Shown here one piece after another: positions 20,201 to 33,100 of a DNA stretch of 64,000 nt. The notes under the pieces are model-generated. The model did no database searches. It saw nothing but the letters and a program-made list of their open reading frames with translations, and was not told where the DNA came from. Each line of letters begins with the position of its first letter. Positions within the stretch are counted from its first letter, which is position 1. This DNA is from Hirundichthys speculiger (lineage: Eukaryota > Chordata > Actinopteri > Beloniformes > Exocoetidae): NCBI GenBank assembly GCA_018398805.1, contig JAGFBZ010001537.1, positions 428,501-492,500 of the forward strand. Direction: 5' to 3'. A program made the position numbers and the translations under genes.

Positions 20201-23200
20201 GGACCTCGCTGGTCCTGAAGTATTGGTTTGGACCACGCTGGTCCTGAAGTATTGGTCTGGACCACGCTGGTCCATTGGTTTGGACCTGAAAGTATTGGTC
20301 TGGACCTCGCTGGTCCTGAAGTATTGGTTTGGACCACGCTGGTCCTGAAGTATTGGTCTGGACCACGCTGGTCCTGAAGTATTGGTTTGGACCACGCTGG
20401 TCCTGAAGTATTGGTCTGGACCTCGCTGGTCCTGAAGTATTGGTTTGGACCATGCTGGTCCTGAAGTATTGGTTTGGACCACGCTGGTCCTGAAGTATTG
20501 GTCTGGACCACGCTGGTCCTGAAGTATTGGTTTGGACCACGCTGGTCCTGAAGTATTGGTCCTGGTACTGGACACGCTGGTCCTGAAGTATTGGTCTGGA
20601 CCACGCTGGTCCTGAAGTTATTGGTATCTGGACCACGCTGGTCCTGAAGTATTGGTCTGGACCACGCCGGTCCTGAAGTATTGGTTTGTGGACCACGCTG
20701 GTCCTGAAGTATTGGTCTGGACCACGCCGGTCCTGAAGTATTGGTCTTGGACCCACGCTGGTCCTGAAGTATTGGTCTGGACCACGCCGGTCCTGAAGTA
20801 TTGGTCTGGACCACGCTGGTCCTGAAGTAAGTATTGTTTTGGACCACGCTGGTCCTGAAGTATTGGTCTGGACCACGCTGGTCCTGAAGTATTGGTTTGG
20901 ACCACGCTGGTCCTGAAGTATTGGTCTGGACCTCGCTGGTCCTGGAGTATTGGTTTGGACCATGCTGGTCCTGAAGTATTGGTTTGGACCACGCTGGTCC
21001 TGAAGTATTGATCTGGATCACGCTGGTCCTGAAGTATTGGTTTGGACCACGCTGGTCCTGAAGTATTGGTCTGGACCACGCTGGTCCTGAAGTATTGGTC
21101 TGGACCTCGCTGGTCCTGAATTATTTATCTGGACCATTCTGGTCCTGAAGTATTGGTCTGGACCACACCGGTCCTGAAGTATTGGTTTGGACCACGCTGG
21201 TCCTGAAGTATTGGTCTGGACCACGCCGGTCCTGAAGTATTGGTCTGGACCACGCCGGTCCTGAAGTATTGGTCTGGACCTCGCTGGTCCTGAAGTATTG
21301 GTTTGGACCACGCTGGTCCTGAAGTATTGGTCTGGACCACGCTGGTCCTGAAGTATTGGTCTGGACCACGCCGGTCCTAAAGTATTGGTTTGGACCACGC
21401 TGGTCCTGAAGTATTGGACTGGACCACGCTGGTCCTGAAGTATTTGTTTGAACCACGCTGGTCCTGAAGTATTGGTCTGGACCACGCCGGTCCTAAAGTA
21501 TTGGTTTGGACCACGCTGGTCCTGAAGTATTGGACTGGACCACGCTGGTCCTGAAGTATTTGTTTGTACCACCACGCTGGTCCTGAAGTATTGGTCTGGA
21601 CCACGCCGGTCCTAAAGTATTGGTTTGGACCACGCTGGTCCTGAAGTATTGGACTGGACCACGCTGGTCCTGAAGTATTTGTTTGAACCACGCTGGTCCT
21701 GAAGTATTGGTTTGGACCACACTGGTCCTGAAGTATTGATCTGGACCACGCTGGTCCTGAAGTATTGGTCTGGACCACGCCGGTCCTAAAGTATTGGTTT
21801 GGACCACGCTGGTCCTGAAGTATTGGTTTGGACCACGACTGGTCCTGAAGTATTGGTTTGGACCACGCTGGTCCTGAAGTATTGGTCTGGACCACGCTGG
21901 TCCTGAAGTATTGGTCCTGGACCACGCCGGTCCTGAAGTATTGGTTTGGACCACGCTGGTCCTGAAGTATTGGTTTGGACCACGACGGTCCTGAAGTATT
22001 GGTTTGGACCACGCTGGTCCTGAAGTATTGGTCTGGACCACGCTGGTCCTGAAGTATTGGTCTGGACCACGCTGGTCCTGAAGTATTGGTCTGGACCTCG
22101 CTGGTCCATAAGTATTGGTTTGGACCACGCTGGTCCTGAAGTATTGGTCTGGACCACGCTGGTCCTGAAGTATTGGTTTGGACCACGCTGGTCCTGAAGT
22201 ATTGGTCTGGACCTCGCTGGTCCTGAAGTATTGGTTTGGACCATGCTGGTCCTGAAGTATTGGTTTGGACCACGCTGGTCCTGAAGTATTGATCTGGATC
22301 ACGCTGGTCCTGAAGTATTGGTTTGGACCACGCTGGTCCTGAAGTATTGGTCTGGACCACGCTGGTCCTGAAGTATTGGTCTGGACCTCGCTGGTCCTGA
22401 ATTATTTATCTGGACCACGCTGGTCCTGAAGTATTGGTCTGGACCACGCCGGTCCTGAAGTATTGGTTTGGACCACGCTGGTCCTGAAGTATTGGTCTGG
22501 ACCACGCCGGTCCTGAAGTATTGGTCTGGACCACGCCGGTCCTGAAGTATTGGTTTGGACCACGCCGGTCCTGAAGTATTGGTCTGGACCACGCCGGTCC
22601 TGAAGTATTGGTTTGGACCACGCCGGTCCTGAAGTATTGGTCTGGACCACGCCGGTCCTGAAGTATTGGTCTGGACCACGCCGGTCCTGAAGTATTGGTT
22701 TGGACCACGCTGGTCCTGAAGTATTGGTCTGGACCACGCTGGTCCTGAAGTATTGGTCTGGACCACGCTGGTCCTGAAGTATTGGTTTGGACCACGCTGG
22801 TCCTGAAGTATTGGTCTGGACCACGCTGGTCCTGAAGTATTGGTCTGGACCACGCCGGTCCTGAAGTATTGGTCTGGACCACGCTGGTCCTGAAGTATTG
22901 GTCTGGACCACGCTGGTCCTGAAGTATTTGGTTTGGACCTGGTCCTGAAGTATTGGTTTGGGACCACGCTGGTCCTGAAGTATTGGTCTGGACCACGCTG
23001 GTCCTGAAGTATTGGTCTGGACCACGCCGGGTCCTGAAGTATTGGTTGGACCACGCTGGTCCTGAAGTATTGGTCTGGACCTCGCTGGTCCTGAAGTATT
23101 GGTTTGGACCACGCTGGTCCTGAAGTATTGGTTTGAACCACGCTGGTCCTGAAGTATTGGTTTGGACCACGCCGGTCCTGAAGTATTGGTTTGGACCACG

Positions 23201-26200
23201 CTGGTCCTGAAGTATTGGTTTGGACCACGCTGGTCCTGAAGTATTGGTTTGGAACACGCCGGTCCTGAAGTATTGGTTTGGACCACGCCGGTCCTGAAGT
23301 ACTGGTCTGGACCACGCCGGTCCTGAAGTAGTTGGACCTGAAGTATTTGGACCACGCTGGTCCTGAAGTATTGGTTTGGACCACGCTGGTCCTGAAGTAT
23401 TGGTTTGGACCACGCTGGTCCTGAAGTATTGGTCTGGACCACGCTGGTCCTGAAGTATTGGTCTGGACCACGCTGGTCCTGAAGTATTGGTTTGGACCAC
23501 GCTGGTCCTGAAGTATTGGTCTGGACCACGCTGGTCCTGAAGTATTGGTCTGGACCACGCCGGTCCTGAAGTATTGGTCTGGACCACGCTGGTCCTGAAG
23601 TATTGGTCTGGACCACGCTGGTCCTGAAGTATTGGTTTGGACCACGCTGGTCCTGAAGTATTGGTTTGGACCACGCTGGTCCTGAAGTATTGGTCTGGAC
23701 CACGCTGGTCCTGAAGTATTGGTCTGGACCACGCTGGTCCTGAAGTATTGGTCTGGACCACGCTGGTCCTGAAGTATTGGTCTGGACCACGCCGGTCCTG
23801 AAGTATTGGTTTGGACCACGCTGGTCCTGAAGTATTGGTTTGGACCACGCCGGTCCTGAAGTATTGGTTTGGACCACGCTGGTCCTGAAGTATTGGTTTG
23901 GACCACGCTGGTCCTGAAGTATTGGTTTGGACCACGCTGGTCCTGAAGTATTGGTCCTGGACTGGACACGCTGGTCCTGAAGTATTGGTCTGGACCACGC
24001 TGGTCCTGAAGTATTTGGTCTGGACCACGCTGGTCCTGAAGTATTGGTTTGGACCACGCTGGTCCTGAAGTATTGGTTTGGACCACGCTGGTCCTGAAGT
24101 ATTGGTCTGGACCACGCCGGTCCTGAAGTATTGGTCTGGACCACGCTGGTCCTGAAGTATTGGTTTGGTACCACGCTGGTCCTGAAGTATTGGTCTGGAC
24201 CACGCTGGTCCTGAAGTATTGGTCTGGACCACGCTGGTCCTGAAGTATTGGTTGGACCACACGCTGGTCCTGAAGTATTGGTTTGGACCACGCTGGTCCT
24301 GAAGTTTGGTTTGGACCACGCCGGTCCTGAAGTATTGGTCTGGACCACGCTGGTCCTGAAGTATTGGTCTGGACCACGCCGGTCCTGAAAGTATTGGTTT
24401 GGACCACGCTGGTCCTGAAGTATTGGTTGGACCACTGGTCCTGAAGTATGGTTTGGACCACGCTGGTCCTGAAGTATTGGTCTGGACCACGCCGGTCCTG
24501 AAGTATTGGTCTGGACCACGCCGGTCCTGAAGTATTGGTCTGGACCACGCTGGTCCTGAAGTATTGGTTTGGACCACGCTGGTCCTGAAGTATTGGTTTG
24601 GACCACGGGTCCTGAATATTGGTTCTGGACCACCTGGTCCTGAAGTATTGGTCTGGACCACGCTGGTCCTGAAGTATTGGTTCTGGACCACGCTGGTCCT
24701 GAAGTATTGGTTTGGACCCACGCTGGTCCTGAAGTATTGGTCTGGACCACGCTGGTCCTGAAGTATTGGTTTGGACCACGCTGGTCCTGAAGTATTGGTC
24801 TGGACCACGCTGGTCCTGAAGTATTGGTTTGGACCACGCTGGTCCTGAAGTATTGGTTTTGGGACCACGCTGGTCCTGAAGTATTGGTCTGGACCACGCT
24901 GGTCCTGAAGTTTGGTTTGGACCACGCTGGTCCTGAAGTATTGGTCTGGACCACGCTGGTCCTGAAGTATTGGTCTGGACCACGCTGGTCCTGAAGTATT
25001 GGTCTGGACCACGCTGGTCCTGAAGTATTGGTCTGGACCACGCTGGTCCTGAAGTATTGGTTTGGACCACGCTGGTCCTGAAGTATTGGTCTGGACCACG
25101 CTGGTCCTGAAGTATTGGTCTGGACCACGCCGGTCCTGAAGTATTGGTCTGGACCACGCTGGTCCTGAAGTATTGGTCTGGACCACGCCGGTCCTGAAGT
25201 ATTGGTCTGGACCACGCCGGTCCTGAAGTATTGGTTTGGACCACGCCGGTCCTGAAGTATTGGTCTGGACCACGCTGGGGTCCTGAAGTATTGGTTCTGG
25301 ACCACGCCGGTCCTGAAGTATTGGTTTGGACCACGCTGGTCCTGAAGTATTGGTCTGGACCACGCTGGTCCTGAAGTATTGGTTTGGACCACGCTGGTCC
25401 TGAAGTATTGGTCTGGACCACGCTGGTCCTGAAGTATTGGTCTGGACCACGCTGGTCCTGAAGTATTGGTCTGGACCACTCGCTGGTCCTGAAGTATTGG
25501 TTTGGACCACGCTGGTCCTGAAGTATTGGTCTGGACCACGCTGGTCTGGTCCTGAAGTATTGGTCTGGACCACGCTGGTCCTGAAGTATTGGTCTGGACC
25601 TCGCTGGTCCTGAAGTATTGGTTTGGACCACGCTGGTCCCTGAAGTATTGGTCTGGACCACGCTGGTCCTGAAGTATTGGTTTGGACCACGCTGGTCCTG
25701 AAGTATTGGTTGGACACACGCTGGTCCTGAAGTATTGGTTTGGACCACGCTGGTCCTGAAGTATTGGTCTGGACCACGCTGGTCCTGAAGTATTGGTCTG
25801 GACCACGCTGGTCCTGAAGTATTGGTTTGGACCACGCTGGTCCTGAAGTATTGGTCTGGACCACGCCGGTCCTGAAGTATTGGTTTGGACCACGCTGGTC
25901 CTGAAGTATTGGTCTGGACCACGCGGGTCCTGAAGTATGGTCTGGACCACGCCGGTCCTGAAGTATTGGTTTGGACCACGCTGGTCCCTGAAGTATTGGT
26001 CTGGACCACGCCGGTCCTGAAGTATGGTCTGGACCACGCCGGTCCTGAAGTATTGGTTTGGACCACGCCGAAGGTCCTGAAGTATTGGTCTGGACCACGC
26101 TGGTCCTGAAGTATTGGTCTGGACCACGCCGGTCCTGAAGTATTGGTTTGGACCACGCTGGTCCTGAAGTATTGGTCTGGACCACGCTGGTCCTGAAGTA

Positions 26201-26639
26201 TTGGTTTGGACCACGCTGGTCCTGAAGTATTGGTCTGGACCACGCTGGTCCTGAAGTATTGGTCTGGACCACGCCGGTCCTGAAGTATTGGTCTGGACCA
26301 CGCTGGTCCTGAAGTATTGGTCTGGACCACGGTCCCTGAAGTATTGGTCTGGACCACGCTGGTCCTGAAGTATTGGTTTGGACCACGCTGGTCCTGAAGT
26401 ATTGGTTTGGACCACGCTGGTCCTGAAGTATTGGTCTGGACCACGCCGGTCCTGAAGTATTGGTCTGGACCACGCCGGGTCCTGAAGTATTGGTCTGGAC
26501 CACGCTGGTCCTGAAGTATGGTCTGGACCACGCTGGTCCTGAAGTATTGGTTTGGACCACGCTGGTCCTGAAGTATTGGTTGGACCACGCTGGTCCTGAA
26601 GTATTGGTCTGGACCACGCCGGTCCTGAAGTATTGGTCT

Positions 26640-29600
26640 GGACCACGCCTGACTGACCTCGCTGGTCCTGAAGTATTGGGACCACGCTGTCCTGAAGTAT
26701 TGGTCTGGACCACGCTGGTTCCTGAAGTATGGTTTGGACCTGGTCCTGATTTGGTTGGACCAGTCCTGAAGTATTGGTCTGGACCACGCTTGGGACCACG
26801 CTGGTCCTGAAGTATTGGTCTGGACCACGCCTGGTCCTGAAGTATTGGTTTGGACCACGCTGGTCCTGAAGTATTGGTTGGACCACGCTGGTCCTGAAGT
26901 ATTGGACCACGCTGGTCCTGAAGTATTGGTTTGGACCACGCTGGGTCCTGAAGTATTGGTCTGGACCACGCTGGTCCTGAAGTATGTTTGGAATTATGAC
27001 CACGCGGTCCTGAAAGTATTGGTTTGGACCACGCTGGTCCTGAAGTATTGGTTGGACCACGCTGGTCCTGAAGTATTGGTCGGGACCTCGCTGGTCCTGA
27101 AGTATTGGTTGGACCACGGGTCCTGAAGTATTGGTCTGGACCACGCTCCGCTGGTCCTGAAGTATTGGTTTGGACCACGCTGGTCCTGAAGTATTGGTCT
27201 TGGACCACGCTGGTCCTGAAGTATTGGTTCTGGACCACGCTGGTCCTGAAGCTTTGAAGTATGGTCTGGACCACGCCGGTCCTAAAGTATTGGTTTGGAC
27301 CACGCTGGTCCTGAAGTATTGGTGGACCCGGTCCTGGACCACGCTGTCCTGAAGTATTGGTCTGGACCACGCTGGTCCTGAAGTATTGGTTTGGACCACG
27401 CTGGTCCTGAAGTATTGGTGGACCACGCTGGTCCTGAAGTATTGGTTTGGACCACGCTGGTCCTGAAGTATTGGTCTGGACCACGCTGGTCCTGAAAGTA
27501 TTGGTTGGACCACGCTGGTCCTGAAGTATTGGTCTGGACCACGCGTGGTCCTGAAGTATTGGTCTGGACCATCGCTGGTCCTGAAGTATTGGTTTGGACC
27601 ACGCTGGTCCTGAAGTATTGGTCTGGACCACGCTGGTCCTGAAGTATTGGTCTGGACCACGCTGGTCCTGAAGTATTGGTCTGGACCACGCTGGTCCTGA
27701 AGTATTGGTCTGGACCACGCCGGTGGTCCACCTGAAGTATGGTCTGGACCACGCCGGTCCTGAAGTATTTGGTTGGACCACGCTGGTCCTGAAGTATTGG
27801 TCTGGACCACGCCGGTCCTGAAGTATTGGTTTGGACCACGCTGGTCCTGAAGTATTGGTTGGACCACGCTGGTCCTGAAGTATTGGTCTGGACCACGCTG
27901 GTCCTGAAGTATTGGTTTGGACCACGCTGGTCCTGAAGTATTGGTCTGGACCACGCCGGTCCTGGTATTGGTCTGGACCACGCCCGAAGTATTGGTTGGA
28001 CCTGAAGTATGGTCTGGACCACGCTGGAAGTATTGGTCTGGACCAAGCGGTCCTGAAGTATGTTTGGACCACGCTGAAGTCTTGGTCTGGACCACGCTGG
28101 TCCTGAAGTTTGGACCACGCTGTCCTGAAGTATTGGTCTGGACCCGGTCCTGAAGTATTGGTCTGGACCACGCTGGTCTGAAGTGGTCCTGATGGTGGAC
28201 TCTCGGTCTGAAGTATTGGTTTGGACCACGCTGGTCCTGAAGTATTGGTCTGGACCACGCTGGTCCTGAAGTATTGGTCTTGGACCACGCCGGTCCTGAA
28301 GTATGGTTGGACCACGCTGGTCCGAAGTATTGGTCTGGACCACGCTGGTCCTGAGTATTGGTTTGGACCACGCGCTTGGTCCTGGAAGTATTGGTCTGGA
28401 CCACGCTGGTCCTGAAGTATTGGTTTGGACCACGCTGGTCCTGAAGTATGGTTTGGACCACGCTGGTCCTGAAGTATTGGTCTGGACCACGCTGGTCCTG
28501 AAGTATTGGTTTGGACCACGCTGGTCCTGAAGTTGGTCCACGCTGAAGTATTGGTCGGACCACGCTGTCTGAAGTATGGTCTGGACCACTCCGGTCCCTG
28601 ACCAGTATTGGTTTGGACCACGCCGGTCCTGAAGTATTGGTTGGACCACGCCGGTCCTGAAATGGTCTGGACCGCCGGGTCCTGAAGTATTGGTTTGGAC
28701 CACGCTGGTCCTGAAGTATTGGTCTGGACCACGCACGCCGGTCCTGAAGTATTGGTCTGGACCACGCTGGTCCTGAAGTATTGGTTTGGACCACGCTGGT
28801 CCTGAAGTATTGGTCTGGACCACGCTGGTCCTGAAGTATTGGTCTGGACCACGCCGGTCCTGAAGTATTGGTTGGACCACGCTGGTCCTGAAGTATTGGT
28901 CTGAAGTGGACCACGCCTGAAGTCCTGAAGTATTGGTTGGACCACGCTGGTCCTGAAGTATTCCACGCTGGTCCTGAAGTATTGGTTTGGACCACGCTGG
29001 TCCTGAAGTATTGGTTTGGACCACGCTGGTCCTGAAGTATTGGTCTGGACCCACGCTGGTCCTGAAGTATGGGTTTGGACCACGGCGCTGGTCCTGAAGT
29101 ATTGGATATTGGACCACGCTGGTCCTGAAGTATTGGTCTGGACCACGGGTCCTGAAGCTGGTCCTGAAGTATTGGTTTGGACCACGCTGGTCCTGAAGTA
29201 TTGGTCTTGGACCACGACTGGTCCTGAAGTATTGGTCTGGACTCGGGTCCCACCTGAAGTACTGGGTCCTGAAGTATTGGTCTGGACCACGCCGGGTCCT
29301 GAAGTATTGGTTTGGACCACGCTGGTCCTGAAGTATGGTCCTGGACCTCGCTGGTCCTGAAGTATTGGTTGGGACCACGCTGGTCCTGAAGTATTGGTTT
29401 GGACCACGCTGGTCCTGAAGTATTGGTTGGACCACGCCTGGTCCTGAAGTATTGGACCACGGTTCCTGAATATGGACCACGCTGGTCCTGAAGTATTGGT
29501 TTGACCACGCTGGTCCTGAAGTATTGGTCTGGACGCCCGGTCCTGAAGTATTGGTTTGGACCACGCTGGTCCTGAAGTATTGGTCTGGACCACGCCGGTC

Positions 29601-30120
29601 CTGAAGTATTGGTTGGACCACGCTGGTCCTGAAGTCCTGACCACGCTGGTCCGAAGTATTGGTTGGACCTCGCTGGTCCTGAAGTATTGGTTGGACCACG
29701 CTGGTACTGGACCACGCTGGTCCTGAAGTATTGGTCTGGACCACGCTGGTCCTGAAGTATTGGTTTGGACCACGCTGGTCCTGAAGTATTGGTCTGGACC
29801 ACGCTGGTCCTGAAGTATGGTGGTGGTTGGACCACGCTGGTCCTGAAGTATTGGTCTGGACCACGCTGAAATATGGTCTGGACCACGCGGTCCTGAAGTT
29901 TGGTTTGGACCACGCTGGTCACGCTGGTCCTGAAGTATTGGTCTGGACCACGCTGGTCCTGAAGTATGGTTTGGACCACGCTGGTCCTGAAGGTCCTGAA
30001 GTATTGGTCTGGGAACCACGCTGGTCTGAAGTATTGGTCTGGACCACGCTGGTCCTGAAGTATTGGTTGGACCACGCTGGTCCTGAAGTATGGTCTGGAC
30101 CACGCCGGTCCTGAAGTATT
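26640..30120. repeat. indel-dense core of the 29-bp array
   Basis: Units here are often shortened or lengthened by 1-10 bases (GGTTGGACC, GTATGGTC, GGGTCCTG, truncated CACGCTGAAG). In 13022-14600 and 31100-34734 nearly all units are exactly 29 bp. Milder indels begin near 22900. Confidence 0.8.
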
Positions 30121-33100
30121 GGTCTGGACCTCGCTGGTCCTGAATATGGTTTGGACCACGCTGGTCCTGAAGTATTGGTCTGGACCACGCTGGTCCTGAA
30201 GATTGGTTTGGACCACGCTGGTCCTGAAGTATTGGTCTGGACCTCGCTGGTCCTGAAGTATTGGTTTGGACCATGCTGGTCCTGAAGTATTGGTTTGGAC
30301 CACGCTGGTCCTGAAGTATTGGTCTGGACCACGCTGGTCCTGAAGTATTGGTTTGGACCACGCTGGTCCTGAAGTATTGGTCTGGACCACGCTGGTCCTG
30401 AAGTATTGGTCTGGACCTCGCTGGTCCTGAATTATTTATCTGGACCACGCTGGTCCTGAAGTATTGGTCTGGACCACGCCGGTCCTGAAGTATTGGTTTG
30501 GACCACGCTGGTCCTGAAGTATTGGTCTGGACCACGCTGGTCCTGAAGTATTATTGGTCTGGACCACGCCGGTCCTGAAGTATTGGTTGGACCTCGCTGG
30601 TCCTGAAGATTGGTTTGGACCACGCTGGTCTGAAGTATTGGTCTGGACCACGCTGGTCCTGAAGTATTGGTCTGGACCACGCCGGTCCTGAAAGTATTGG
30701 TTTGGACCACGCTGGTCCTGAAGTATTGGACTGGACCACGCTGGTCCTGAAGTATTGGTTTGGACCACGCTGGTCCTGAAGTATTGGTCTGGACCACGCC
30801 GGTCCTAAAGTATTGGTTTGGACCACGCTGGTCCTGAAGTATTGGACTGGACCACGCTGGTCCTGAAGTATTTGTTTGTACCACGCTGGTCCTGAAGTAT
30901 TGGTCTGGACCACGCCGGTCCTAAAGTATTGGTTTGGACCACGCTGGTCCTGAAGTATTGGACTGGACCACGCTGGTCCTGAAGTATTTGTTTGAACCAC
31001 GCTGGTCCTGAAGTATTGGTTTGGACCACGCTGGTCCTGAAGTATTGGTCTGGACCACGCTGGTCCTGAAGTATTGGTCTGGACCACGAAGTGGGTCCTG
31101 AAAGTATTGGTTTGGACCACGCTGGTCCTGAAGTATTGGTCTGGACCACGCTGGTCCTGAAGTATTGGTTTGGACCACGCTGGTCCTGAAGTATTGGTCT
31201 GGACCACGCTGGTCCTGAAGTATTGGTCTGGACCACGCCGGTCCTGAAGTATTGGTTTGGACCACGCTGGTCCTGAAGTATTGGTTTGGACCACGACGGT
31301 CCTGAAGTATTGGTTTGGACCACGCTGGTCCTGAAGTATTGGTCTGGACCACGCTGGTCCTGAAGTATTGGTCTGGACCACGCTGGTCCTGAAGTATTGG
31401 TCTGGACCTCGCTGGTCCATAAGTATTGGTTTGGACCACGCTGGTCCTGAAGTATTGGTCTGGACCACGCTGGTCCTGAAGTATTGGTTTGGACCACGCT
31501 GGTCCTGAAGTATTGGTCTGGACCTCGCTGGTCCTGAAGTATTGGTTTGGACCATGCTGGTCCTGAAGTATTGGTTTGGACCACGCTGGTCCTGAAGTAT
31601 TGATCTGGATCACGCTGGTCCTGAAGTATTGGTTTGGACCACGCTGGTCCTGAAGTATTGGTCTGGACCACGCTGGTCCTGAAGTATTGGTCTGGACCTC
31701 GCTGGTCCTGAATTATTGGTTCTGGACCACGCTGGTCCTGAAGTATTGGTCTGGACCACGCCCTGGTCCTGAAGTATTGGTTTGGACCACGCTGGTCCTG
31801 AAGTATTGGTCTGGACCACGCTGGTCCTGAAGTATTGGTCTGGACCACGCCGGTCCTGAAGTATTGGTTTGGACCACGCTGGTCCTGAAGTATTGGTTTG
31901 GACCACGCTGGTCCACGCCGGTCCTGAAGTATTGGTTTGGACCACGCCGGTCCTGAAGTATTGGTTTGGACCACGCCGGTCCTGAAGTATTGGTCTGGAC
32001 CACGCCGGTCCTGAAAGTATTGGTTTGGACCACGCTGGTCCTGAAGTATTGGTCTGGACCCACGCTGGTCCTGAAGTATTGGTCTGGACCACGCTGGTCC
32101 TGAAGTATTGGTTTGGACCACGTGGTCCTGAAGTATTGGTCTGGACCACGCTGGTCCTGAAGTATTGGTTTGGACCACGCTGGTCCTGAAGTATTGGTCT
32201 GGACCACGCCGGTCCTGAAGTATTGGTGGACCTGCCGGTCCTGAAATATTGGTTTGGACCACGCTGGTCCTGAAGTATTGGTTTGGACCACGCTGGTCCT
32301 GAAGTATTGGTCTGGACCACGCTGGTCCTGAAGTATTGGTCTGGACCACGCCGGTCCTGAAGTATTGGTCTGGACCACGCTGGTCCTGAAGTATTGGTCT
32401 GGACCTCGCTGGTCCTGAAGTATTGGTTTGGACCACGCTGGTCCTGAAGTATTGGTTTGAACCACGCTGGTCCTGAAGTATTGGTTTGGACCACGCCGGT
32501 CCTGAAGTATTGGTTTGGACCACGCTGGTCCTGAAGTATTGGTTTGGACCACGCTGGTCCTGAAGTATTGGTTTGGACCACGCTGGTCCTGAAGTATTGG
32601 TTTGGACCACGCTGGTCCTGAAGTATTGGTTTGGACCACGCCGGTCCTGAAGTATTGGTTTGGACCACGCCGGTCCTGAAGTATTGGTTTGGACCACGCC
32701 GGTCCTGAAGTACTGGTCTTGACCACGCTGGTCCTGAAGTATTGGTCTGGACCACGCCGGTCCTGAAGTATTGGTTTGGACCACGCTGGTCCTGAAGTAC
32801 TGGTCTGGACCACGCTGGTCCTGAAGTATTGGTTTGGACCACGCCGGTCCTGAAGTATTGGTTTGGACCACGCTGGTCCTGAAGTACTGGTCTGGACCAC
32901 GCTGGTCCTGAAGTATTGGTCTGGACCACGCCGGTCCTGAAGTATTGGTCTGGACCACGCTGGTCCTGAAGTATTGATCTGGACCACGCTGGTCCTGAAG
33001 TATTGATTTGGACCATGCTGGTCCTGAAGTATTGGTTTGGACCACGCTGATCCTGAAGTATTGGTCTGGACCACGCTGTCCTGAAGTGCTGGTCTGGACC

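Noticed and set aside
22402..30535. Giant minus-strand open frames (up to about 2,700 codons) with QTNTSGPAW / RGPDQYFRT repeats
   Set aside because: The 29-bp consensus has no stop in any minus frame, so long frames arise automatically and survive any indel. All three registers encode unrelated peptides, and CCTAAAG units close frames. No domain, signal or codon preference supports a protein.
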